This document shows positions 1 through 10,700 of a DNA stretch of 64,000 bases, piece after piece. A program made the translations under genes and the position numbers. Position 1 is the stretch's first letter. Each line of letters opens with the position of its first letter. The DNA lies in assembly GCA_019096065.1 (NCBI GenBank), contig JAGUCH010000005.1, positions 186,001 to 250,000 on the forward strand. Direction: 5' to 3'. The stretch comes from Paracyclopina nana. Lineage: Eukaryota > Arthropoda > Copepoda > Cyclopoida > Cyclopettidae. The notes under the pieces were generated by a model that was not told where the DNA came from, made no database searches, and was given only the letters and a program-made list of their open reading frames with translations.

Positions 1-710
1 AGGCCTCACTTTTTTCTGGCCTTAGTCATGATCATAATTATTTTTTCTGGCCTTGGTACAAGCAATGTTATTGCTCTTTTTTTGCTGTTGGCCTGCTTTT
101 GACAAAGAAAGCACATCTCAGTGCTGGCAATTGTTCAAGAGTTCATCTTTTTAAGGCCACAATGACCTTTTTTTCAATTGGGCCAACATTTTTTCAAACC
201 ACCCTTGAAATCAATTTTTTTCCAATCAAGTGGGCGTTTTTTTCCTGCTGTTGCCATTTTTTGAAAATATTTGGCAGCCTCATTTGTCGATCTAATTTTA
301 GGAACTTAATCAAGTCATTATGCTTACGTAGTCGATCCGGTTTCATGCAGCTCCTTAGAGCTTCTGACGTCAAACGAATCATACTTTTTAGGGCTTGATC
401 CCCATGAATTTCATTGTTCAAATATACTTTGGGCGTTCTCTAGAAACTCTGCATTTTCCGACTTTTTTTTCTGAAAAAATGCGGAAAATCTCTGATTTCG
501 CAGTCCTCCAAAATCACAACAAACTCGCGCGCATGAGTCAGCATTTTTCCCTGAGATTAGAGAAACAACAACAAAACTCAATTTAGCAGTGAGATAAAGG
601 CATTTAAGCAAGTTTCTAGCTGCCTCAACTTCAAATTTGGACCTACGTCTCATTTTGGACCTACTCTATTTTCAGCCGCAAGAAGCAAACCGTAGATTAA
701 AAAAATTGAG
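1..710. other. 5' flank of the ZFAND gene, no gene seen
   Basis: No convincing coding region: the open frames are short and T-rich and resemble no family I know. It should hold the promoter and 5' UTR of the zinc-finger gene that starts at 711. The only regulatory word I would mark is a TGAGTCAGCA (AP-1/Maf-like) at 534-543, next to a small CpG cluster at 526-532. No TATA box is evident. Confidence 0.5.
534..543 (+). promoter_or_regulatory. AP-1/Maf-like site upstream of the ZFAND gene
   Basis: TGAGTCAGCA matches the consensus of AP-1/CNC-Maf bZIP factors and lies about 170 bp upstream of the start codon. The same ten bases occur at 7747-7756 inside the first coding exon of TEP1. Binding is inferred from the word alone. 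Confidence 0.25.
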
Positions 711-2662
711 ATGGACCAGGAATCGAACCAGATGGAACAGCACCCCGTGTTGTGTCGAAACGGGTGCGGGTTCTACTCGAACCACGGCACGGACGGGTTA
801 TGCTCCGTGTGCTACAAGGACATGATCAAGAAGAAGCAACAGCTGCCGCAACAGCTGACAGCGCCTGCGCCCGGCGCCATGGCCTCCCTCTCCATTGACG
901 AGTCCTCATCCTCGTCCTCGTCATCCTCTAGTCCAGCCAAAACATCTGTGGACACCGCCTTGCCCACGGTCATCCTACCCTCATCACAGACTGACAAGGT
1001 AAGCCTCTGGACCTACTTTTAAAAAAGCTTAATTTTACCCTAAGTTGAGATCCGGATTAAGACTCTGGATCTAATTGTAAGACTTGATAGCAATTTTTTC
1101 ACTCGAGATCCGGATTTAGATCTTCGCACTTGAAATCTGTTGTATCATGTAGGTCTAAGATTGGACCCACTTTTTAAAAAGCTTAATTTTAGCTACAGTT
1201 GTTCCTGAGATCCGGATTAAGACTCTGGATCTAATTGTAAGACTTGACAGCAATTTTTTCACTCGAGATCCGGATTAAGATTTTCACACTTGAAATCTGT
1301 TGCATCAAATAGGTCTAAGATTGGACCTACTTTTTAAAAAAAAGCTTAATTTTACCTTAAGTTGGATCTGAGTTCTGTATTAAGTCTCTAGATCCAATTT
1401 TAAGACTTGGCAGCCATTTTTCACCCGAAACCCAAATTAAGATTTTCGCACTTGAGATCCGTGTTGCATGATAGTAGGTCAAAGATCTAATTTAAAGACT
1501 TGAACTATGTATCTTCAGAAGTAGTCTTACTTTTTTAAGGCTTTAGATCCGGATACAGCGCGCATATATTAAGACTTGAAGTCTGGCTCAAAGGAGAGCT
1601 TAACTTTAAGGTTCAGGATCCGTATTTCGATTCTTGATCTTTGTTGACTTGATGACTTCTCAAGATCTACTTTGAAGACTTGAGATCCGGATTTCGGCTT
1701 TAGATCTAAATATAAGTCTGGCATTCCCATTGATTCCAATGAGCTTTTAAGCTCACGATCCGGATTTCTTTTCGTGGTCAATTGATATTTGCTCTAGCTT
1801 CGATTTTATTGCTGTTAATGTGCACAGTACCTAATCTTGAGATCCGGGTGCTGATTCCGGATCTTACTTTAATATTATAACCGATTTTTAGAGGATCTAG
1901 GGTCGTTGGATACAATGGTTGCAAAGATCTACCACTTAGTTAAAAATGAGTGTACCTTTGGATGTACTCTCAAGGCTCGAATGTCATGCTGATTGTGTAC
2001 CTTTTGTGGGATCTTAATAGAGGATCTAATTCTGCTTTCAGAGGAACGAGATAGAGTTAGGCGGCATGGCCATAGCAAATCTCTTGGGAGACAATGACAA
2101 AAATATTTCAGCTTCACCATCCTCCTCCATTAACACAGATTGTGACAGTGAAGGTCATAAAGAAGGTGGAAAGAAAAAGAAGAATCGATGTATGAGTTGC
2201 AAGAAGAAAGTTGGCTTGACAGGTAAATGCTTTAGACTCATAGTTATCTTAAATTCCTTATCAGATGATTTAGCCTCAATGTTGCTGTTCTCGAATTTTC
2301 CACACCTTCACAAAAGCAAATAGAGAGATAATCACTTGTTGCAAATCAAGCCAATGAGGCTTTCGAACAAATCCCATTTTTTTCCACCCAAACTCATCCA
2401 GATTTGTACAGCAAAATCATGCATTTAAACGTGTTATCAAGAATCTTGGCTTTCAACTATGACCAATGTCAATTCAATGTAACATTGTTGTTTAATTATT
2501 TCTTTAATTTCAGGATTTGATTGTCGCTGCGGAGGGTTGTTCTGCTCAATACATCGATACAGTGATAAGCACGAGTGCACATTCGATTACAAGGAGCTTG
2601 GTGCTGAAGAGATCCGAAAAAGCAACCCAGTCGTGGTTGCCAGCAAAGTGCAGAAGATCTGA
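711..2662 (+). CDS. ZFAND5: A20/AN1 zinc-finger protein, ZFAND5/6 type
   Basis: Exons 711-998, 2042-2222 and 2514-2662 join in phase (618 nt, 205 residues plus stop); human ZFAND5 and ZFAND6 are 213 and 208 residues. Residues 13-36 form an A20 finger (CRNGC, then LCSVCYKD). A low-complexity linker contains a ten-serine run (about 67-76). The AN1 finger covers about 144-190 ([14 protein letters not shown], then [10 protein letters not shown] and [10 protein letters not shown]), and the tail ends [18 protein letters not shown], a typical C terminus for this family. The splice at 2222/2514 falls inside the AN1 finger. Family role: ubiquitin binding through the A20 finger, linked to proteasome activation and stress responses. 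The wording of the AN1 finger is nearer to ZFAND5 than ZFAND6, but the gene may predate that split. It converges on MVP. Its own 3' end is probably near 3150. Confidence 0.93.
1010..1490. repeat. Tandem repeat, about 159 bp x 3, in ZFAND intron 1
   Basis: Three successive copies begin near 1010, 1169 and 1329 with TTTTTAAAAAAGCTTAATTT. Each continues through a pair of GATCCGGAT words and ends near a GGTCTAAGATTGGAC word; the third is more decayed. The GATCCGGAT or AGATCCGG word goes on recurring to about 1860 outside the clear copies, so the whole intron may be an old array. Confidence 0.8.
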
Positions 2663-2953
2663 AGGAAAAGCAAGCAAAAAGCAAAAAAAAAGCTAACAAG
2701 TGTAGTGTAAATTTCCGCCTCCTAATCATTGTGTCTCCTAACTTTAAAGAACATCATCATCAGCTGCCCCTCCCATCAATTACACAGAGTAGCAAAAGCA
2801 TAAAAGAAGAAATACACTCGTTACAAATCATGACAAAAAGGCTGGGGTGAAAATCCCACTTTTTTCCGCCAACATCCACCCAAATTATTATTGTATAGAG
2901 CGACTCCTTTCCCTCCTCTCTGATTACATTTCATTAGCTTGGATTTATCTAGA

Positions 2954-3042
2954 GCGCGCGCGCGTTTTTGAGTGCACGCGTCCTCGCGTGTGCGCGCCGC
3001 GCGCTCCTTCACTCGCAGCCCGCCCGTAAAAGCCGCGCATGC
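2954..3042. other. CpG-rich alternating purine-pyrimidine tract
   Basis: A run of GCGCGCGCGC, then GTGCACGCG, CGCGTGTGCGCGCCGCGCGC and GCCGCGCATGCGC sits in the ZFAND 3' flank, in otherwise AT-rich, CpG-poor sequence. Such alternating tracts favour left-handed Z-DNA. Function unknown. Confidence 0.6.
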
Positions 3043-3124
3043 GCAGAATGTTTGCGTTTTAGTGATGAAAATGATATGTTTTTTCTCCCACCCTTTCAAC
3101 AAAAGAAGCAACATCAACAACAAT

Positions 3125-3130
3125 AATAAA
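3125..3130 (+). terminator. Candidate poly(A) signal of the ZFAND gene
   Basis: AATAAA lies 463 nt past the stop codon and is followed by a GT/T-rich stretch (TTTTTTCGTGTTGTT), as expected for a cleavage site. A second AATAAA at 3615-3620 is the alternative. Confidence 0.5.
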
Positions 3131-3172
3131 ATCGGTTTTTTCGTGTTGTTATACTATGCATATACAAGAGTG

Positions 3173-3253
3173 TAGCAATTGAGGTTATACTTTACGTGTG
3201 TAGTGTACCGGGTTCGATACCAGTTCCCTCCCGAAAAAAAGGGGGCCTTTTTT
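3173..3253 (+). ncRNA. Pol III-like unit: perfect B box and T6 terminator
   Basis: GGTTCGATACC at 3211-3221 is a perfect internal B box. An A-box-like TAGCAATTGAGG is at 3173-3184, and six T at 3248-3253 could end transcription. The A-B spacing (26 nt) is short for a tRNA, and I cannot draw a cloverleaf. It may be a decayed tRNA-derived repeat or a small Pol III RNA gene. Confidence 0.3.
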
Positions 3254-3724
3254 AGTGCAATTTTACATAATGAAAAAAAGATACACAGAAGCGTTGACCG
3301 TGGAGATGTGCAAGTGATTTTTTAAGGGTTCGAAACAACAGCCTTCAGTTTTTTTTGTGGTGGGGCCTTTGGTATACTACAACTATTGTATAACCTGTTA
3401 TTATTATTGCTTACATCCATGATCATCGACCGTACTACCACGTGTGTGTATCTACTACTACTACTACTACAACAGCAAAGAAGATAAAAACAACTTTTTG
3501 TGTGCTTGTGCTTGTGTAAATACAAAATAGAAACAAATAATATGATACCAATTTGTGTCTTGGCTCCTTTCATCAATTTAGCCCACATTATTTAAAGTTC
3601 TTAAAAAAACACACAATAAAGAACACCACTTTGGTCACCATGGCTGCAAAATGTTGGATACAACACCATAAAATGATTAATAGCTGCTTGCCAATGAATT
3701 ATTCACACATGTAACAGCTAGGTG

Positions 3725-3805
3725 TAAAAAATGGCGCAACTGTTTGGGCTCTCGACTCTCACCCGAGCAGTCCGGAGTTCAAGTCCTGATGGATCCCACT
3801 TTTTT
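3725..3805 (+). ncRNA. tRNA-like Pol III unit just downstream of MVP
   Basis: A-box TGGCGCAACTG is at 3732-3742, a near B box AGTTCAAGTCC at 3776-3786 with tRNA-like spacing (33 nt), and T6 at 3800-3805. An anticodon-like hairpin GCTCG/CGAGC is present, but the T stem is only about 3 bp, so this is not a good tRNA. A related sequence at 11320-11387 argues for a tRNA-derived repeat family. A vault RNA (small Pol III RNA with A and B boxes) is a speculative alternative because of the MVP/TEP1 neighbours. Confidence 0.3.
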
Positions 3806-3900
3806 AACCGGGTCGCTACATTAGACTTCTCTGCCTTCAGCAGCTCCCCTCACTCTGCTCAAATGAAAATATGAACATACAAGCTAGGATAAGTAGCATT

Positions 3901-3906
3901 TTTATT
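3901..3906 (-). terminator. Poly(A) signal of MVP
   Basis: AATAAA on the minus strand starts 9 nt after the TGA stop of MVP (stop at 3917-3915), implying a very short 3' UTR. Confidence 0.6.
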
Positions 3907-3914
3907 GTATCTGG

Positions 3915-6604
3915 TCAATTGTTGCCCTTGTTTGTCTCAGTGTTGAGACCAAGCAATCCATGGGCAGTGTTGAACAAATTTATAGGGGACTTGCCATCAG
4001 TGATGAGTGTGGTTTGCAGTCCCAATGACTGCAGCATTCTCACTTGGTGATCTTGAGGTCCTGACGCCAAAGCTCTAAGGGTATCAGAGCCCATGGCCTC
4101 AACCATTAACTTGAATTTCTGGCTCTCTATGGCTGCCATTTTCTCAGCTTTCTCAATCTCCAGCCTGTCCTGCTCAATCATGAAATGAATCTCAGCTTCC
4201 CTGGCCTGTTTCAGCCTCTCCAGCTCAGACTCTGCCTCAATCCTGGCAGCCTCAGCTTTCATCTTGGCAGCCTCCACAGCAGCCTCAGCCTCAATTCTGG
4301 CGGCCTCAGCTCTGGAGTAGGCCTCAGCCTTGGCCTGCCCAGTGGACTCAACAGCAGCTGACTCACCCTGAAGGGTCAACAGGGCTTTCCTGGCCTTCTC
4401 AGCTTCAGCATCATCCAGGATCCTTTGCCTTTCCAGCCTTCCCCTGGCTTCCTGGTCCACCCTCTCAGCCTCTCTTTTGGCAGCTGCCTCTTGGGACTGA
4501 GTGGTGATCTCTATGGCCAGGGTGACACTCTTCTGCAGTGAGTCCCTGGTCCTCTGGTCCACAGGCTCCACTGACTTGATGTCAATGGAGGTCACCACCA
4601 GGTTGTTGGCCAGGAACCTGAACTCATCCTGGGGAACCTTGCCTGACTCATCCACCCCAAAAACAGCTGCCTTGATGATTCCAGCAGAGTGCTTGTGAAA
4701 GTTGTCAAAGCTCACCGAGCTCACCGCTCCCCTAATCCTGGAAGCGATGGCCTTGCACATGTCCCCGATGAAGTCGGGGACACAGAAGAGCTTGGAGGCC
4801 TCCACAGAGTCATTCTTGTCCTTGATGTCAAAGTGCCAATTGTAGGACAACTGGAGCTGGAGCCTGGCATGGTCTGAGGTTTCTACATTGATGATGTCAG
4901 AGCAGAAGTCAGGACCCAGGAGCAGGGCAAGGCTCCGGATCAGGTTGGCCTTCTTGGGTTTGCCTCCGGACAGGCTGACCTGGGTGAACTCTTCGCTAGG
5001 GTCCAACATGACCAGGTCTGGGCCAAAGACAACCCTAGACCTTTTGGACTTGTAGTCATAAATTTGCACTGCTGCATTGTTGGGCACCTGAAAGGTGACC
5101 ACCCTGCAAGCAGACAGCTCATCCTCGTTCAAAATGTCTGAGGTGTCTTCCTGTAGCTCGATTTGCCTCTTCCTGTTCTGCCTGTCTTTCACCGGGTTGA
5201 TCCATTCCCCCCGGTCTGCGCAGGCATCCCTGTTTTTGTCCAGCAAGGTCCTCACCATGCTTGACATTGACTTCTCCCACAGCTCCTCATCCTCACCAAG
5301 CATGTAGGTATGACCTATGACAGCCCGAACAGCTCCAGTCTTGGTGTTCCTTACATAAATGCCTTCATTGTCATGTAGAGGTATGGCTTTGCGAAGGGTC
5401 ACCACCTCTACCTCTACTGGGGGTATGTACTCTATCGGTCCCTTCAGCATCCACCTGTCACCTGGCTTCCTGTCCACCTGGGGATCCACTGTAGTGTCAG
5501 TGTACCTTTCCAAGGCCTTCAGGACTATGCCCTCATCCTCCCCCAGGACATAAATGTTCCTTATACCCTGTTCTAACTCTTCCCCAGGCTTAAGGAAGAA
5601 GCTAAGTTCTCCCTTGACCAGCTTCTTGTGTCCCAGTTGGTTCTTCCCATCCTCACCCACTGGGTTGAGGATGACACAATACTGCCTTGAGGTCAAGGTG
5701 GTGATGGGGATGACCCCAATGACCTCTTCGTACACATCAGGAATGTGACTCTCCATGTCATCCAGGGTTATGAGGTACTCTTCTCCGTTCTTCCTGGTCT
5801 TGCCCAGTTGGTCCTTGAAGGACTTACAGGCTTGTACGTGGATGGCAGTCTTCTCGGTGAGAATGGTGGCTTTGCAGGTTTGCACTATTTCCTCATAGGC
5901 TCCAGGGAGGTAGGCACCTGCTTTCCTAACCAGCCACTCCTCACCAGCCACCCTGGGGCGCCTATCTCTGTCTAGGGTCTCTCTGGTGGCCCTAAGCCTT
6001 AGAGCCTCATTGGGCTTGATGATGACTGCCTTGGTAGGCCCAACTACCTCCACTTCCTTCCTTGGTATGAAGGTACCAGGCCCTTCAAACAGGTACTCTT
6101 CACCAGCTACCCTTTCAGTCTCTTCATCGGTGAAGCCTCTGATCACTTTAAGCCTAAGAGCTGCCAATGCTGGAACTACAGTTAAGGCCTTAGTTGGCAC
6201 ATCAATGTCTTCTCCAGGATAGAGTGGGAAAGGGTCTTGCTCTAGCCTCACTTCAAGCTCAGCATGTTGCAGCACAACCTTGGAGATTTCACCATAATTT
6301 TTGTTTCGATAGTTTTTTTTAGACATACCTGATTTAAGGCATCTTTGACCAGTTCTCCATGCTCATCTCTCTTGACTGGATTCCTGATGACACAGTAGTG
6401 CCTTGGTGGGACAATGACCATTTTGGTGAGTCCCAAAACAACCTTTTCATTGTCTTTTCTAATGAAGGTGTTGGGCCCAATCTCAACCCTGGTCACATTG
6501 GTGGTCTGGTCCAAAACATGGATGAAGTGGTAAGGCTGGATCCTGAAGACTGAGCCATCTGATGAAGATGACCCATCTGAATTATCCCCATCTCTTTTAC
6601 CCAT
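3915..6604 (-). CDS. MVP: Major vault protein
   Basis: Exon 1 is 6604-6329 (92 codons) and exon 2 is 6278-3915. They are joined across a 50-bp intron (GTATGT at 6328, AAG at 6279) in phase 0, giving 879 residues; human MVP has 893. At the junction [14 protein letters not shown] lines up with the family's GQVRLRHADLEIRL, which fixes the splice. The many-fold vault repeat domain follows ([32 protein letters not shown]), then the shoulder domain and a long Ala/Glu-rich cap helix ([17 protein letters not shown]). The end contains the conserved [23 protein letters not shown] assembles from 78 copies into the barrel shell of the cytoplasmic vault particle. An ATG inside the intron opens an 803-codon frame, which is an artefact of non-spliced translation. 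Divergent neighbour: TEP1, another vault protein. Start chosen because [10 protein letters not shown] follows at the family position. Confidence 0.97.
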
Positions 6605-7714
6605 TTTTATTTTTGGTTGCTTTACTATGTGGCTCTACAACACAGGAGTGTAACCTTCAAGAATAGAATAATGATTTCGCAATGCCTGGTATCCTAGCAA
6701 AGCTGGCCTCTATAGTACACAAAACAAATTCCTTATCAACTGCAAACACAAAGTACAGATATAATACTGCAACTACTACGTGAGCAAGCATGGTGAAATA
6801 AGGGAACAGCATTAACAACATTAAAGGTATCACTTTAAAACTCACAACATTCCCTAAGCTAAACTTTTTCTGTAAGGTCAAGTGTTCATTATGGTTTTAT
6901 CTACTTTTTTGTACCATAAAATATTACTATTCAAAATTGAAGTTTTTTGGATTCATTAAAAAAATTTTGTGAGAATCACAAATGGCTTGAAAAATTTCTT
7001 AATATTTTCGGCTAACTTTGGTAATATTGTTGTATACCTTTTTGGCTGTTTGTGAGTCACTAAAATCACTTTATGGGTATGGCAAGGCAAGCAAGTGAAG
7101 CAACAGCTGATTGAAGTTTCACGCAATGACGAAATTCCAGCAGCTAGTCATCTTTTAACGAATTTGACGTAAACGTTCGGGAACCTAGCGCTTTTTTAGT
7201 TGTTTTCTTAAAAAATCTGAATTCTACAGCGTTCGGCTCTTGACCAAGTTTTGACAAATTAAACAGTGTTGGTGGGCTGAGGTAGAATAGGAAAGAGCCA
7301 AAAAATGCTTAGAAGCGCCAAAATGCTGCCTTGTTTTGTTTACAACTCGCCGCAATTTTGAACGTCAACACTGAGCCAAAAATCAAAACATTGAACATTT
7401 TGGAGTAAATGTGACAATGACTGAGGATTTTTAGCTTTTAAATTAAAGGTAATATCTAATTATTTTATTTCTCAATTTTAACTTTGCCATTTTTTCATTT
7501 TTCACCTCCTTTTCTTCAAATCTTTTTTCAATCCGGATTTCCCATTCTCAAGCTAAAAACTTTTACAAAAACCTTTAAAATAGGGCATCAAATTTGAATG
7601 AAAATAAATGTATTTATTACATGTCACATCCCTTTTAGTCATCTATAAACTTTTTTAAGAGGAAGTCTCCCAAAAAAAAGTATCAATGTTATAGAGTCCG
7701 AGTTTTCCTTCCAG
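6605..7714. promoter_or_regulatory. Shared divergent promoter region of MVP and TEP1
   Basis: The 1110 bp between the two start codons holds no gene. bZIP-type words cluster here: TGAGTCA at 7053-7059, TGACGTAA at 7165-7172 and ACGTCA at 7362-7367. No TATA box is obvious for either gene. A TTTTCCTTCCAG directly before the TEP1 ATG looks like a splice acceptor, so a 5' UTR exon of TEP1 may also lie here. That the two genes share control is inference from the layout. Confidence 0.5.
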
Positions 7715-10700
7715 ATGTTTCCTCATAAGTCCGCGAGAGGGCAGGATGAGTCAGCAAAAGTGATGTCAACAAACTTTCGGGAGAATAAGCCGCAGCTTTC
7801 TCACTTTGCTGTGGCGCCCTCTTTAGCCGCGTTTTCCCGGATTTCCCTGGAGAATCCTCTGTTAGCAAAATCAACAGTTTCAAGCCAAAGGAGATTGCAA
7901 CTTTTGACCTCAGTCAACAAAGAGCGGGGCCAACAGCTCACCAATCCATTCCTGCTCAAATCCGGATCAAATCTGCAAAAGAGGGATTTGTTTGCCAAAA
8001 TGCCATCTTTTCTGCCACAAAAGTAATTCTAAAGAACATTTTTAAAATCTAATTGATTTTAATTAAGCAAAAAAGGCATTTTGGAATTCTTTTTTAAATA
8101 AAGTCTTTTTTTTTAAATTTCCCGAAATGTTTGATTTGAGTTGGCAGCAAAAAAAAAAAAAAATAAATAAAAAAAATCAACTTTTATGAGAAAACTTGGG
8201 AATCTAGAAGCTTTCAAAAGGTTTTTTTGTGAGTAAAAAACTTCATAGCTAAGAATCAATATGAGCTTTTTATGTTTTGGCATTTTTGCTAAATTTAGCT
8301 GGTGAATAAGTAAGTGCCATTTTTTAAAAGCAATGAGGTTGCTTAGCTTGTTATTTATGTTTGCTATGAGCATGGTTGGCTTCACCTGATGCTGCTGTTT
8401 ACTTAAGGAATGCTTTGGATGAAAGGAAGCCCGGTTTCTTTTCCACTTTGGGCTCAACATCAACCAGCAGACAATCCATTACCACAGATGATGCACTGAA
8501 GAAGAAAGTAGCCAAGCAGACAAGCAGTGGTGAGTAGCGTTAAGGGAATGAGAGCCGTGCCTGGATTCGAACCAGGACCATAACAAATAGGGGTCATCCG
8601 GAAAGCCACTGCGCTACTGAGGTTTTCTCATCTATTTTTTCCTGTTTTCTCTCCAGCCTTCAATGAAGATGGGCAAAAACATGTTGATTTTGGGCCTCCA
8701 ATTACTGCAGATTTGCACTGCTGTGGTAATAATGACTTGGCAGAAACCATTGATGAAGAAGAATTAGCAATACTTGCAGCAGCCAAGGAAGAAAATCAAT
8801 GGAGGAAGGAAGTGAAGGAAAATGTGCAAGAGCTACAAGCCCTGAAAAGCCAGAAAATCATCAAGGTAAGAAATCTTGCAAGCTCTGAATTTGGGCCATT
8901 TTATGTCCTCCAATTCCCCAGTGTGCATATTTTATGCAGTATACCTTGGATGCATGTTGTTGAGAGAATTCCATTATCGAGATTGATCCCCATGCTTCTT
9001 TTATGCAACGCATAAATATGGATGCTTGCGCATCAAATTTAGATAAGCAAGCCTGGCCAGCTGATCTCTTGTTAGTTCAGTTCCTGTTTTGTCGTTATTG
9101 AATGGCGTATCCAACAGCAAAAATACATGGATGTATCCTAGCGTAAAAATATGGCTGAATTCAAATGCAACAATTATTGGTTACACATCAGCTTTGGCTA
9201 ATGTGAAGCTTGCTTGAATGTGTTTTAAGCAATGCGGAATGAAGCAAAGCTCGGTAACTTGAAAGGTTCAAATCTCATTACTTAATGAACCAATTGGCGC
9301 CAAACTTTTTAGTTGACATTTATGTATCATTGACAATGTACAAATTAAATTTGATTACAATCTCAGGCAGTTTTTCACCATAAAATCAGGCTGAAAATTT
9401 AGTGTTATGCTAGGTCACATTGGTCATTTAGATTTATACCTAATTAATGAATAGTCGTTGTATAATTTTTTAAGTACTTAATTAGGCCATTACCTCAAAG
9501 TTATGAAATCTCAGCTGGCTTTCACATGAATGTACGCAATGGTGCTTTAATGACTTGTATCAAATTTGGCGCCAATTGGTTCATTAACTGATGAAATTCG
9601 AACCTTTCAAGTTAGCTAGCTTTGCGTTGCTCATTCTTGCTGGTTTCTCATTCGAGTGAGCTTTTTGATTGCGAAGGCTGTTATGGCAACAATAATTGTT
9701 GCATTTGAATTCAGCCATATTTTTACGGTAGGATACATCCATGTAGTATTGCTGCTCTCGGATACGCTTTTGTATTTGATGCATTGCCTGTCTCAGCAAA
9801 ATATAGAACAGCATCCTTTTCCCCCTTGTGCACCAGCATCAGAGATGGGAAATCCTATTTTTTCATTATGCTGCTACTTCTTCTACTGCACATATGCCTT
9901 GCTGCTTTGTCATTTTGTAGTATGGAGATGGAAGCAGAACTTTTTCATTAATTTTTCCATTCTGCCAAATTCAGTTGATGCATTTTGCCTGCCAAAAGTT
10001 GTTCTGTTTGTTTTAGCTGGTGGTGAAAGTCGTGATTTTTCCCTTTGTTGAAAAAACAGGGTGATACATTGGCTCACACTGTTTTTTAAAACAAAACTGC
10101 CTTGAAGATGTTAATTTTCATTTTCAGGAATCCTTGACTAGAATGGTGAGCATTTCCCTCCAGGGAAATCCCAACCTTGAGGATCCAAATGAGGAAAAGA
10201 GGAGGAAAATCATTGAATTATGCTCTCAAGTTGCTGAATTTGATCCAGAATTCATCCTTAAGGTAAAATGCCTCAAATTTACCTCTTTTTCAATGTAGTC
10301 ATAATTTGTCAGTAATTTCATGTAAGACAATTTTAGAAAGCTCTAAAATGTCTAGTGGCTTAAAAATCTTTTTGTGGATAACTTATTTTTTTGGGTAAAT
10401 GGCAAGGCCTGTTTTTGTCCTCCAAGGGCTTTATTTGGGTGTGAAAATGGATCGAGTAGAGCTCAAGTTTTGGCACGTTTCCCTCCTTTCTTCACCCCAA
10501 AGACCAAGTCTGCTTTCTCTCTCTCTCTTGGTCGCATCAATTTGGGCACAGAAATCGAGCCAAATTCTTGCAATAGTTGGAATTAAAGCAAATCCTGTAG
10601 TACAAATGTGTTTCCAGAATTGCCTGGGAATCTAAAGTAGTGCACCCATTTAAAGGCTTCTTTTCTTCTGCCAAAAAAGAGGGGAAAGCCCTTTGAAAGT

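Larger units (their letters stand above)
2663..3914. other. Convergent intergenic region between ZFAND and MVP
   Basis: Holds the ZFAND 3' UTR and flank. There is a CpG-rich alternating purine-pyrimidine tract at 2954-3042, candidate polyadenylation signals at 3125-3130 and 3615-3620, a TAC microsatellite near 3450-3470, and two tRNA-like or Pol III-like sequences (3173-3253 and 3725-3805). I see no protein-coding gene. Confidence 0.6.

Noticed and set aside
6324-6326. ATG that would start an 803-residue MVP
   Set aside because: It lies inside the GTATGT donor of the 50-bp intron; family alignment across the junction shows exon 1 at 6604-6329 is the true N terminus.
7165-7200. Possible vault RNA promoter box (GTTCGGGAACC, then T6) in the MVP-TEP1 interval
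   Set aside because: The word does not match the B-box consensus (13-nt spread, no GA at the right place) and no convincing A box lies upstream.
8545-8625. Functional tRNA-Met gene on the minus strand
   Set aside because: A and B boxes and T stem are good, but the acceptor stem pairs at only 4 of 7 positions and there is no terminator.
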